Shown here: positions 12,658-22,934 of the stretch, one piece after another
Position numbering within the stretch: the first letter of the stretch is position 1
Layout: every line of letters starts with the position of its first letter
Notes under the pieces: generated by a model
Database searches by the model: none
What the model was told of the DNA's origin: nothing
What the model saw: only the letters and a program-made list of their open reading frames with translations
Translations under genes and position numbers: made by a program
From: Pogostemon cablin
Lineage: Eukaryota; Streptophyta; Magnoliopsida; Lamiales; Lamiaceae
DNA length: 64,000 bases
NCBI GenBank assembly: GCA_023678885.1
Contig: CM042997.1
Coordinates: forward strand, 26,418,064-26,482,063
Direction of reading: 5' to 3'

Positions 12658-13261
12658 CTTAAAATTCAATTTTAAGGTGTTTGGAACTAGTTCCAGTTCA
12701 ACCGGTTGAATCAATCAATTCAATCCAATTTTAACAACATTATTCCAATGTTATTTGGACAATTATGGTGTGAGACTGCTTTTAAGTTTTCTTAAATATT
12801 TTTTATTTTTTATTAAAGATGTTATTACTTTTGAATAAAGTATTATTGTTTTTTGTTTATACTAAAAATTGTTCATGAAATAATCAATTGCATTATTATT
12901 ATTTTTAATAAATTTGAGTATCATTTATATTAAAATGTTATCATTTCTTATTCGTTTCACGAGAGCCTTCATATGAGACGATTTCACACAAGCTTTTATC
13001 ATATTATTTATGCATATATAATTATTTCTTATTTTATTTTATTAAGTAACATACCGAGTTAGATTAATAGTCTAAAAATATAATTAGTATAATTATTCTT
13101 AAACTGAACACTCAATATAATTACATCAAAATTAAATTTTTTATAATCAGATCGGATATCGAGCTAGTAGCCTCAACGGTTCGTGGTCCGAAATCAATCG
13201 GACCAGCGATTCAATCAAGAAAATAAGAATTACATATTTTTAATAATATTTTACTATTTTA

Positions 13262-13559
13262 TACTCATTCCGTCTCGTTCTAATAGTTATGTTTGCTTTT
13301 TGCACATGGATTAAGGAGTATAATATTTTAATGTATATTGAGGTGAGAGAAATAATATTTTAATGTAAGTGGGTATGTGTATTAATGTGATGTGTGAGCT
13401 TATAGAGAGAAAATTAATTAATTTGTATGAGTCTCATATACCAAAAAATAAAATGTAATATTTTAATTTGTATGAGTTTCATATACCAAAAATGAAATAT
13501 AATTATTAGGATGAAACGCCTAAAAAGAAAATATGTAACCATTAGGATGAGACCGAGTA
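13262..13559. mobile_element. Stowaway-type MITE with internal duplication
   Basis: TA-flanked, with 'ctcattccgtctcgttctaa' at the left and 'ggatgagaccgag' at the right. The right half repeats 'tgagtctcatataccaaaaa' at about 13430 and 13465, lengthening it relative to siblings. Confidence 0.72.
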
Positions 13560-13802
13560 CATAATTTTACACTAACATATTAAATACATTCAAAATGAAA
13601 AGATTTTTTATTTTAATTTTTGTTAATAATTTGCTTCAAATTTAATCTCGAATTTTGGGACGAACGAAAATTGAAAATAATATTATTGATAGTAATTTGA
13701 CAATTTAATTTTTTATTTATAATATACTTCAATCACAAATATTAAAATTAAAATAAATTTTAAAAATATTAATTATAAGAAAATTGAAATAAAATTGGAA
13801 GA

Positions 13803-14240
13803 GGGTTAATCACTAATAGATACACACTTTTAACTTAAATTACTATTAGATACATGGAATTTAAATAATTACTCTCACATACAAAATATTAAAGTAAAAT
13901 ACCAAATATAACCTTATACTCCATACACTTTTAAACCAACACCCCTACCCCTCACCCACCCACCGGCCGTTGACCGGCGTTGACCGGTCGTTGATCGGCG
14001 TTGACCGACGACCGGATAGTCGTTGACCGCCGCCGCCTGCTGCCGAAATTTAAAATGTGCAAAAATAAAATTGTGCTGAACCAAATTACGCAGAATCAAA
14101 TTGTGCAGAACAATTGCGCAAATACATAGGGGTATTTATGATATCACAATTATAATTGTGTAGTTATGAGTAATAGTGCTTTGAGTCATGTAGTTTATAG
14201 TAATTATACATTATTTTATGTACCACCTAGTAATTGATCC
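13803..14240. mobile_element. Short non-autonomous Mutator-like element (MULE)
   Basis: A 438-bp element starting GGGTTAATCACTAATAG with an imperfect inverted right end (reverse complement GGATCAATTACTAGG). It is flanked by a 9-bp target duplication, ATTGGAAGA at left (13794-13802) and ATTGAAAGA at right (14241-14249), matching at 8 of 9 positions. Nine-base duplications are the signature of MULEs. Its GC-rich middle ('ccggcgttgaccggtcgttg') and its right half from about 14040 closely match the right end of the larger element at 14391-17263. Confidence 0.82.
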
Positions 14241-14560
14241 ATTGAAAGATTATATTTTCTCCCAGCCCAATTAATCATGGTAGTTAAGTATTTGATTAAG
14301 GAAATTATTTTAATTAAATTAATTATTTAATTAAGAAATAAATTTTTAAATTGAATATTATCAATGATATAATATATATATATATATATAGGGTTTATTA
14401 TTGATAGATACACATTATTAAGCTTAATTACACTCAAATACATTAAAAAATAAAAATAATTATCAGATACAAAGATTCACCCTGATCTCACCAAATTAAC
14501 CCTACCAAATATATTCCCTAAAAATTATGTTCCTCTTTTTCGCCGTTCACCATCTCTTCC

Positions 14561-15345
14561 ATGAGATTTCTGCCGCCGTTTGCTATTGGGGTGAGGTTTA
14601 AGCGGGTGGCGACAGCTTTCGATGAGATGTCTAAGTTTACGTCGTGCGAGAGCAGCGGCAACGAGTACTCCACCGCCAATCTATCGGATCTCGTCAACTC
14701 TATCTAGGTTTACATCGTGCGAGAGCAGCGACAACGAGCACTTCGCTGCCGATTTGTCGGATCTCATCAACTCATTCTCTGAGAGAGATTAGAGAACAGA
14801 GGAGTGAGGAAGATGAGCAGGACATCGTTAATGGGAATCTTGAAATCGATGATGAATCTGATCTCAACAACTCTCAGGATTTTGAATTGCAAGCTTCTTT
14901 GAGGAAATTATCCGATGCAATGATGACGACGACGTTAAAATGAGTATTTATTCAGCGGTCAAGAAAGCGGTGGAAGCCATCGGCGGTGATGGAAGTTTTT
15001 TGTCAGAGTTTAAATGGCGGCTTATGACACGGTTGCTCACCAGCGCCTTTGATGCCGGTGAGGCTCTGCACAATTTTAAATAATTTTGTAAATTTGAATC
15101 TAATTTCATCGATTAGGTTATTCAATTCGTTCCTTTTGATGTGTACTACAGGCCTCTGCAAATCAAAGTGAAAGAAAAAAGGGGTTGTCGGTCGGGCAGT
15201 TACGAGTACATCGATGTGAACTTCGGCGGTGTCCGATACGTAATCGAGATATCTCTCATCGGAGAATTCAGCGTCGCACATCCGACGGCCTGCTATGCCT
15301 CGTTACTGGAATTATTTTCCCCAATTATTAGTCCAATTATCTTAA
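14561..15345 (+). pseudogene. DUF506 (PD-(D/E)XK-like) protein, captured pseudogene
   Basis: The first exon starts ATG at 14561 (MRFLPPFAIGVRFKRVA...) and shows the DUF506 N-terminal pattern 'FKRVATAFDEM' and 'CESSGNEYS'. A 73-bp direct duplication (14631-14703 and 14704-14776) shifts the frame and brings in a TAG at 14705-14707. The acidic linker 'EEDEQDIVNGNLEIDDESD' continues in another frame, followed by 'FKWRLMTRLLTSAFDAG'. A conserved intron runs from about 15058 (GTGAGG) to 15150 (TACAG). Exon 2 opens 'LCKSK', then a TGA replaces the usual Trp and the frame shifts again. 'SYEYIDVNFGGVRYVIEIS' and 'GEFSVAHPT' complete the recognisable DUF506 core. The C-terminal helix region of the family is absent. 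DUF506 proteins are plant-specific with poorly defined function. This copy cannot make the full protein. Confidence 0.85.
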
Positions 15346-15590
15346 ACTGATGAAGAATGTGTAACAACTGCTTTACCCTTTCGCTCCATCTCGAAATGCG
15401 GATCATCCGACGAAGGAGCTTCATCCACTGCGTTAGCCTTTTGCTCCCTCTCGAATTGGCTACTAGATTGATCTGACGAATGAGCTTCATCGACTGCTTC
15501 CTCCTTTTGCTCCATTTCGAGATGTACGGAATAATCTGACGAAAGAGTTGCATTAACTCTTTCTTGTGAAAGTATAAGAAGGTGGTGGAG
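15342..15590 (-). pseudogene. Unrecognised frame of three imperfect repeats inside the Pack-MULE
   Basis: On the minus strand a frame is open for about 82 codons, from just after a TGA at 15591-15593 to TAA at 15342-15344. It contains three imperfect repeats of about 22 residues built on 'SSD...FEMEQK..AVDEA'. Visible units are 'LEMEQKEEAVDEAHSSD', 'FEREQKANAVDEAPSSD' and 'FEMERKGKAVVTHSS'. The repeat is acidic and polar, with no membrane segment or known domain. There is no obvious start codon in the right place, so it is probably a fragment of a captured exon whose parent gene I do not recognise. It lies immediately downstream of, and opposite to, the DUF506 fragment. Confidence 0.45.
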
Positions 15591-16261
15591 TCAGTCATTG
15601 AGAAGTTGCATTATTCCAAACTAGCTGACCACACCTCTCTATTCCTCCATTGAACTCAACTCTACACCACTTTTTTCTCTCATCTCCACTAATTCACAAT
15701 CTCTCTCATTATTTTCGCTCTCTTTAACCTCCAAGGTAACTACATCATTGGTGTTACTCTGCCTTAATTGAATTGTTTGTTTTTCTGGATTTGTTTTGAA
15801 TTCAGTTGCCAGAGTATGAATTGGTCTGATCCATTAGATTTTACTGCGTTAGAGTCATAATTTGTTGAACTGCAGCTGTAATCTGTTACGTGGATTATAA
15901 TTGTTCACTATCTTTAATCTTCTACTTGTTTTTTATGTTATGATTTATTTTGCTTCAAGTGTTGTTCAAGTTGAGCAGATTTATTGTATTAACAACTGTG
16001 TTTACTCTGTTATAGTATGATTGGGTTTTATACTAGTATGAATTATCTTATGTGATTTGCATAATTTAGTTACAGATTTTTCCAATCTAACCTATATACT
16101 CCTTGTGAAGTCATTTAAATTATATTACTACGATGTTCTTGATTTCTGAGTTTTTTAGATATTGTTGTTCTATCTTGCTTTCTTAGATCTAGAATATGCT
16201 GAAGATATTATCACACTCGCATAATATATATAGAAAATTGAAGCTTGTTTGATAAAATTTT

Positions 16262-16433
16262 GAGTGGGACTTTTGTGCCCCTTTGCAATTTTCGTACCCC
16301 TTTGCTATTTAAACTCTTAGCAATACATATGTTTAAATAAATTATGGCTTTGCTATTTAAACTCTTAGCACTACATATGTTTAAATAAATTATGGAGAGA
16401 AAGAGTTGTGTTCACATGGAGCTTTTGCCTAAA
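16262..16433. mobile_element. Small MITE remnant inside the Pack-MULE
   Basis: The ends 'gagtgggacttttgtgcccc' and 'cacatggagcttttgcc' resemble the 'gtgcaccygggcgca' family termini. The interior contains a direct repeat, 'gctatttaaactcttagca...acatatgtttaaataaat' (about 16302 and 16352). Confidence 0.4.
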
Positions 16434-17272
16434 ATTTTATGTACTTATTCATATTTTTTATGTTTTTGTGTATGACATTTTTATATTTTTATTCATTGAT
16501 TTCTGTCTAGTATTGATATTTCTGCCATTTTGTGCAGTATAATAGCGCAAAGGATGGGTGCTATATATTACATCATTGTGCTGAAAAAGTTCATCAACAT
16601 GCCTTCGGGAATTCCAAGTTGAATTGGTGGATGCAGTGTTTCAATGGGATGGAGTGATGAAGTGAAATTGAGGACACCAGCAGCAGATGGATCAACATCT
16701 TCTTTCTAGACCCCCCACCCATCAATCTAATAATCTAGTGATTTGATACATTTGAAATCATCATTTTAATGTGATGTTGTAAATCATGTAAATTATTTTG
16801 CACAATTCTTTATATGGAGTTAATTTTGCACAATTTTCTATATGTAGTCGGGATACGTATGAAAGAAGACTAAGGTTAAGAAATGTGCAAAATCATTTTA
16901 TAAAAATTAACTTTGCACAATTTAATCAAATTTGCACAATTTTCTATGTAGAGTTGAGATACTTATAAAAGACGGTTTATGTTAAGAAATGTGCAAAATA
17001 AATTGTGCAAGATAATTTGTGCAAAACACACCGCCGGACGGTCGCCGGCCGGTCGTCGGACCGCCGCCGGAACTTAAAATGTTCAAAAATAAAATTGTGC
17101 AAACCAAATTGTTCAAAACAAATTTGTGCAAATAAATTGTGCAAACACATAGGGGTATTTATGGTATCACAATCATAATTGTGTAGTTATGATTAATAGT
17201 GTTTTGAGTCATGTAGTTTATAGTAATTATTCATAATTTTATGTATCCAATAGTAAGTGACTCATATATATA

Positions 17273-18770
17273 TATTAATACATCTAACTGACAATTTTTT
17301 TAATTATGATGTGGCATAGCTAGAATGGTTGGGTGATGACATGTAAATTTTAGGTTAATTTGATTTAATTTAATTTTTTATTTTAATTAATTTCATTAAT
17401 GTGTTTATTTTATTTTAAATGTTTTCTTAATTGTGATCGAGTTGATAGGCGTCATTTTCTTTTTATAATTCAATGATTTTTTTGTTATTTTAATAAAAAA
17501 CACATTTTCAAATTTGAAATTTTAAGTTTTGAAATATTGTTTACTAATATCCAACTTTTTAATTATGTCCACATATATAATACTATTATCATCACATTTC
17601 ACATACTTTTGTAATAATATGATTGATTTTGCGACATGGATATCTCATCGAAGCTTGCACAAATCAACACCGAAAAAACACTTTGTAAAATTATGTGTTT
17701 TATCTCAAACAAGAAAATACAATTTTGATTTAAATTTAAATTTTTAATCATGTTATTATTTTATTACTTAATATCAATCCCATTAAAATACTACATTATC
17801 GTGGTTTATAACAGAGTTTTTCACTAACGAATTAAGAGTTTATTTAGTTTATTATGGTCGAGACAAATATAAAGGTTGAAAATTGAAGATAACTAAATGT
17901 ATGGTATAATATATAGTATATTAAAAAAATTTACATGTAATAATTATAAAAAATAAAAAATAAATTAAATTTTAAAAATACTAAAATTATAATAAAATTA
18001 ATATTAAAAGATAATTTGATCAGCTCAATACTAGTATATGTATATTCTATGGTTGAGTTTAACAGGTTCAATCGATTATTACTGACAAGTTCAACTATGT
18101 TTTCCCGATTTTATTATATAAATGGTTTTTAGAGAATTCCAGTGATTCAACTAACCAATTATTCTAAAAGCACTTATTCAAATGATCTAAAATTCACACA
18201 TAAACAAAACATTTAGAAGTTCTTGAAAAATATTTAGGAACTAGAGTTAATTTTTTCTCATATTTTAATTTAATTTTCATAATTATGTTTTAAATTTTTT
18301 GTTTAAATTAAAATTTAATTTATTTAAACATAAAATATAATTATCTCACTTAAATGTTTTTTTTAAATAAAGCATTAGTATTATTTATATTATTTGATTT
18401 ATAAGTATTAAATTTTAAGTACATCTTTTTGCATTAAAATAATATATTTAAATTTAAAATATATATACACAAAATAAAATATGTTTGACTTTATATTTAA
18501 AATGTTTTAATGGGATATATGTATACTTAAACGGTTAAATTTTATAATAGTAACTGGTAAACATTAATGTTGGAGTAGTAAATGTTAATGATAAGAGTTT
18601 TGGGATTAACTAAGCCAAAGTTTTTTGTCTTATAAATCTAAAAAAATGACAAAATTAATTAATAGAACACAGTAATTGTACATTTATAATTTGAATTCTG
18701 ACCGATCAGAATCTGCCCTCATATCTTTATCCTTTCATCAAAATGATACGATATCCCAATAACTACTACT
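17273..18770. other. AT-rich upstream region of UGT gene 1
   Basis: No gene, RNA or transposon end recognised. The open frame at 17529-17747 (+, 72 codons) looks like chance AT-rich sequence. The last few hundred bases presumably hold the promoter of the glycosyltransferase at 18841. Confidence 0.45.
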
Positions 18771-18771
18771 C

Positions 18772-18779
18772 TATATATC
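18772..18779 (+). promoter_or_regulatory. TATA box for UGT gene 1
   Basis: TATATATC lies about 62-69 bp upstream of the ATG at 18841. That leaves a leader of about 35-40 nt, a typical plant arrangement. Confidence 0.55.
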
Positions 18780-18840
18780 AATGAACATAACACAAGCAAT
18801 TAAAAGCACGTGAGTGGAGAAGTAGTAGACGGCAGCGGAT

Positions 18841-20259
18841 ATGGCGTCGGAGAATATAGTTCTTTACCCCTCTCCAGGAATCGGCCACCTGGTTTCCATG
18901 GTGGAGCTTGGAAAATTCATGCTCCGCCACCATCCTTCCTTCTCCATCACCATCCTCACCGTCCCTCCCTCCTTCAACACCGGCTCCACCGCCGACTACA
19001 TCGCCCACATCTCCGCCACCGTCCCTTCCATCACTTTCCACCACCTCACGCCGGTGCCACTAAACCACGACGATTACATCTGTATGGAAGAAGTCACTTT
19101 CGAAGTCCTCCGCCGCAGCAACCCCGACGTCCGCCGCGCACTCGAGACGATTTCCCGCTCCGCCACCGTCTGCGCCTTCATCATCGACTTCTTCTGCACG
19201 ACGGCGCAATCAATTGCCGCGGAAATGGATATTAACACCTTCTATTTCTTCACCTCCGGTGCAGCAGCTCTGGCCCTTTTCATCTACTTTCAATCACTCG
19301 ACAAGATTACCACCATTAAAAACTTCAATGATTCGAAAGAGCTAATTCATGTCGCCGGAGTTCCTCCATTTCCATCTTGCGATGTACCACTTCCGATGCG
19401 TGATCGGACCACTCGCTGTTATCAACAATTCCTCAATTTCTCCAAAAATGTTCCCAATTCTGCTGGGATTCTAGTGAATACTTTCGAAAGCTTAGAAATT
19501 AAACCGCTGAAAGCTATACGAGAGGGAAAATGCCATCCCGATGGACCTACTCCGCCTGTTTTCTGCGTCGGACCGCTCTTGGCTGAAGGCGGCGGCGCCG
19601 CCGTGCATGGTTGTCTGAGCTGGTTGGACGAGCAGCCAAGTAAAAGCGTGATTTACTTGGGATTCGGAAGTTTGGGTTTGTTCTCATCAGCTCAGTTGAA
19701 GGAAGTGGCGGAGGGATTGGAGAGAAGCGGCCAACGGTTTTTATGGGTGGTCCGGTCGCCGCCGGTCGAGGACAAGAGCAAGAGGTTCTTATCGCCGCCC
19801 GAACCGGATTTGGACGCCCTTCTCCCGGCCGGTTTTCTGGACCGTACGAAGAACCGGGGTCTTGTGGTGAAGTCGTGGGCCCCGCAGGTGGCGATTCTGA
19901 ACCACGACTCGGTGGGGGGTTTCGTGACTCACTGCGGGTGGAACTCGGTGCTGGAGGCGGTGTGCGCCGCCGTGCCGATGGTGGCGTGGCCTTTGTACGC
20001 GGAGCAGCATCTGAACAGGGATGTGATTGTGGAGGGGATGGGGTTGGCGTTGAGGATGGTGGAGGGGGAGGATGGGTTAGTGGCGGCGGAGGAGGTGGCG
20101 GAGCGTGTGAGGGAGCTGATGGATGGGGAATCGGAGAAGGGGAGAGAGGTGAGGAAAGTGGTGGAAGAGATGAGCTTGGAAGCTAGAGCTGCCATGGCGG
20201 AAGGAGGTTCTTCCATTGATGCGTTGGGAAAGCTTGTGGAGCTGTGGAAATCTTGTTAA
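18841..20259 (+). CDS. UGT88-family UDP-glycosyltransferase, probably glucosyl type
   Basis: Single-exon gene of 472 residues, the usual length for a plant family-1 glycosyltransferase that moves a sugar from a UDP-sugar to small molecules such as flavonoids in the cytosol. The N-terminus 'IVLYPSPGIGHLVSMVELGK' and 'FIIDFFCT' are UGT88-like. The expected catalytic pair is His16 and Asp116. The 44-residue PSPG donor box runs from Trp346 to Gln389 and keeps the standard HCGWNS with Trp367, predicting UDP-glucose. 'GFGSLGLFS' and 'ERSGQRFLWVVR' precede it. ATG 18841 gives the conserved start and sits just downstream of a TATA box; the coding region is far richer in G+C than its surroundings. The related gene at 49471-50823 has Arg in place of Trp367. 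The acceptor substrate cannot be read from sequence; UGT88A/B-like flavonoid, chalcone or triterpenoid acceptors are all possible. Confidence 0.95.
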   Translation: MASENIVLYPSPGIGHLVSMVELGKFMLRHHPSFSITILTVPPSFNTGSTADYIAHISATVPSITFHHLTPVPLNHDDYICMEEVTFEVLRRSNPDVRRALETISRSATVCAFIIDFFCTTAQSIAAEMDINTFYFFTSGAAALALFIYFQSLDKITTIKNFNDSKELIHVAGVPPFPSCDVPLPMRDRTTRCYQQFLNFSKNVPNSAGILVNTFESLEIKPLKAIREGKCHPDGPTPPVFCVGPLLAEGGGAAVHGCLSWLDEQPSKSVIYLGFGSLGLFSSAQLKEVAEGLERSGQRFLWVVRSPPVEDKSKRFLSPPEPDLDALLPAGFLDRTKNRGLVVKSWAPQVAILNHDSVGGFVTHCGWNSVLEAVCAAVPMVAWPLYAEQHLNRDVIVEGMGLALRMVEGEDGLVAAEEVAERVRELMDGESEKGREVRKVVEEMSLEARAAMAEGGSSIDALGKLVELWKSC

Positions 20260-20318
20260 TTGGTATTGATTAAAAATAATTAAATTAAAATTTGTGATTT
20301 TAATCATGAACTTGGGAT

Positions 20319-20324
20319 AATAAA
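20319..20324 (+). terminator. Possible poly(A) signal of UGT gene 1
   Basis: AATAAA about 60 bp after the stop codon, in an AT-rich 3' flank. Confidence 0.5.
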
Positions 20325-20609
20325 TGTGTGTTTGCTATGAATTTTAGCCCACAGAATTTTAATAAATGATTTCTTGGGCAAAAATGGTTATTAGACATCA
20401 TATCTTATCTTACTATCAAATAAATTCCTAAATTTGTTTTTCTCTTCAAAGCCATTTATTGATCAGATCTTTGGCCACTAATTTGTTAAAAGCGGGTTAC
20501 TTGATAAAGTTAATATAATATTCCTTCCATCTCATGCTAAAAGGCCAAAGATCATATTAAATATGAGGTTTCTGCCTTCATTATCTGGGATATAAGGAGT
20601 ATTAAAATA

Positions 20610-20840
20610 TACTCTTTTCGTCCCTTCTTAAGATGGTCATTTATTTTTTGGTACATAAATTAAGGAGTATTATTATTTAATGTGTAATGAGTAGTTGTAT
20701 TAGTAGGAGTGTGGGTCCCAACATTTAATTGTATTATAGGGATTGTGTGGGTCCCATGTGTGTAAAAAAGAAAAGTGGATTCTTCGGGTGAGACGATCAA
20801 AATAGAAAAATGACCCTCTTAGCCTGGGACTGAGGAAGTA
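20610..20840. mobile_element. Stowaway-type MITE
   Basis: TA-flanked, with 'ctcttttcgtcccttctta' left and 'agcctgggactgaggaag' right. Internal 'gtgtgggtcccatgtgtg' as in siblings. Confidence 0.75.
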
Positions 20841-20884
20841 CGAGTATATCCATAAATGTTTAAAGTAATATTTTAGAGTTATTT

Positions 20885-21165
20885 ATGAGTTGGTCTCTAG
20901 TGTTCACGGATGCACGTGTATAAGGGTATAATATTTTTTAGATGGTATATACTTTAATTAATAAAATTATAAATTTTTTATTGAAAAAGTAAACTGAAAT
21001 ATGAATAATATAAATAATAGTATAAAAAATTACTTTTTTTTTAAAAAAAAATTAAGGGTATAAATTCTTATACTAAATGTATAACATTTAATACCAAAAG
21101 TGCAACGTTTAGAAAACATGGAATTTAGGGGTACGATCTCTTCAAAAACACACCAGTCTTAGTCA
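20885..21165. mobile_element. Degenerate MITE of the 'gtgcaccygggcgca' family
   Basis: Begins 'gttggtctctagtgttcacg', with an imperfect inverted right end near 'aacacaccagtcttagtca'. The interior keeps 'aagggtataatattttttag' and 'atatactttaattaataaaa'. Confidence 0.5.
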
Positions 21166-21373
21166 TTCTTCTTTATTTGTTTAATTATTATGTTTACAAA
21201 TAAAATTAAATAGGTATTCACATACAAAACATTTATTTATTATTCAGGAATAAATTGTTAAACATGTTCACAAGTATAATCGACTTCTAATAAACGAGCT
21301 CGAGCCTATACCCTACTTCAAAAATATACTCAATTGGCAAAAAAAATAGGTTAGTCTCATTCACAAATATTTA

Positions 21374-21606
21374 TACTCCCTGTATCCCCTTTAAAGATGG
21401 TATTTTTTTCATTTTAGTCGTCTCACTCAAAGAGTGCCCTTTTATTTTTTACACACATGAGACTCATACACACCAACTAATACAAAATTAAAATATGGAA
21501 CTCACACTCCCTCGAATACAACTACTCACTACACATTAAATAATAATACTCCTTAATCTACATGCCAAAACATAAAAGATCCTCTTAACAAGGGACGGAG
21601 GAAGTA
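21374..21606. mobile_element. Stowaway-type MITE
   Basis: TA-flanked, with 'ctccctgtatcccctttaaa' left and 'aagggacggaggaag' right. The interior 'gagactcatacacaccaac' is shared with siblings. Confidence 0.8.
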
Positions 21607-21611
21607 TATTT

Positions 21612-21632
21612 TGCACAAATTTGTAATCTAAT

Positions 21633-21720
<88 letters not shown>

Positions 21721-21737
21721 ATTAGATTACAAATTTC
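21612..21737. repeat. Perfect AT cruciform: inverted repeat around (AT)n
   Basis: The left arm 'aaatttgtaatctaataaaa' and the right arm 'ttttattagattacaaattt' are exact inverses around an (AT)n core of about 76 bp (about 21639-21717). The whole 126 bp can extrude as one hairpin. It may be a foldback MITE that has expanded at its centre. Confidence 0.85.
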
Positions 21738-21931
21738 GAGTATAGGTGTTCAGAGAATTTGCCACATTTTTTATTTATTTTTCGTTCTTTTTGTATTGAT
21801 GTATATAGATTCAGGAGCAAAGGAGTTTATAATATATTATATATATATATAAAATGATGAATAAAAACATTTATTAAGAAACATATACTCCATAAAATAA
21901 AAATTACTTTAATGTGTAACAAGAATATTTG

Positions 21932-21978
21932 TACTCCCTCTATTCCGGTTTACGTCTGTTTTTTGCATGTAGATAAAA
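21932..21978. mobile_element. Truncated Stowaway left end
   Basis: 'actccctctattccggttta' followed by 'gttttttgcatgtagat', then interrupted by the start of a second Stowaway copy at 21981. Only the left terminus remains. Confidence 0.6.
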
Positions 21979-22934
21979 TATACTCCCTACGTCTGGTTTT
22001 AAGGTGTCTGTTTGCTTTTTGCGAGTATTATTATTATATGTGTAGGCAGTTCAATTTTATTATCTAAATAAATAAAATGCAAATAAAAATATATTAAATA
22101 TTGATTAAATATTTATTTATTAAGGAATTTAAATAAATTAATTCCTAAAATAAATGAATAAATAATTAATAATTAATATAATGATTTGAATCCAAATTCA
22201 AGTCAAATGAGCTCAATTAAAGTCAAATGTCTTAATCCAAGTCAAGTGGACCTAATTCAAATTAAACAAACCCATGTCCAGCAAATCAAAACCAACAGGC
22301 CTAATTAAATTAAACAGTCCCAAGTCAAATCCAGCAGGCTTAATTAAATTAAATAGGCACATGTCCAATCCAGTGGGCTTAATTAAAGAAAAAAAGGCCA
22401 ACATATTTTAATCTATAAATAATGGTCTTCAGTCCTCATTCCATTCACACTAAAACATCTAAAGACGGAGACGCTTTTCAAGAGATCAAGAACACGAACA
22501 GTGCTCCCTTGAGATCTTCAAGTATCTTCAAGCCAAGAACAACCTGCGATCCGAGATCAAGGTTCTAAGCCCCTCCAATCCGGCGTTTTTCCAGCCATCC
22601 GCTTTCGATTAGAGATCATGGTTCTAAGCCCCTACGATCCGACGTTCTTCCAGCTAGCCACCTCTAATCAGAGATCAAGGTGCCAAGCCCCTCCAATCCG
22701 ACATTCTTCAAGTCAACGGCCTCCGATCCAACATTGGTCAGAAACAACACTCGACCTGAGATCAAGGTGCTAAGCCCCTCAAATTCAACATTTTTTCCAA
22801 TCAGACTCATCAATCTGTCTTTGTGAAGTCAACGGTGTTCCACCAAATTGAACGACGTTCTTCATAATAAGTCTTCAAGTCAACGTTCAATCCGAACAAA
22901 AGATCTACGCCTCCGTATCAACATCAAGACTACA

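Larger units (their letters stand above)
14391..17263. mobile_element. Pack-MULE carrying captured gene pieces
   Basis: A 2873-bp element starting GGGTTTATTATTGATAGATAC, with an imperfect inverted right end (reverse complement GAGTCACTTACTATTGGATAC). The 9-bp target duplication ATATATATA (14382-14390 and 17264-17272) sits in a low-complexity AT tract, so it is suggestive rather than decisive. The last 220 bp (17040-17263) match the right half of the short MULE at 13803-14240. No transposase is present. The cargo includes a broken DUF506 gene with its intron and a separate minus-strand frame of three imperfect repeats. Further exon- or UTR-like pieces lie around 15640-15740 and 16540-16700. 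Confidence 0.82.

Noticed and set aside
13914..14099. A minus-strand frame with repeated 'GQRRSTTGQRRSTAG'-like residues that could suggest a repeat protein.
   Set aside because: It is the GC-rich 'gttgaccgg' subterminal region of the short MULE; the repeats belong to the transposon, not to a gene.
18810..20307. Several overlapping frames on both strands across UGT gene 1 (e.g. 19743-20186 + and 20216-19929 -).
   Set aside because: These are GC-rich shadows of the real 472-residue frame and show low-complexity Gly/Glu or Ser/Thr composition.
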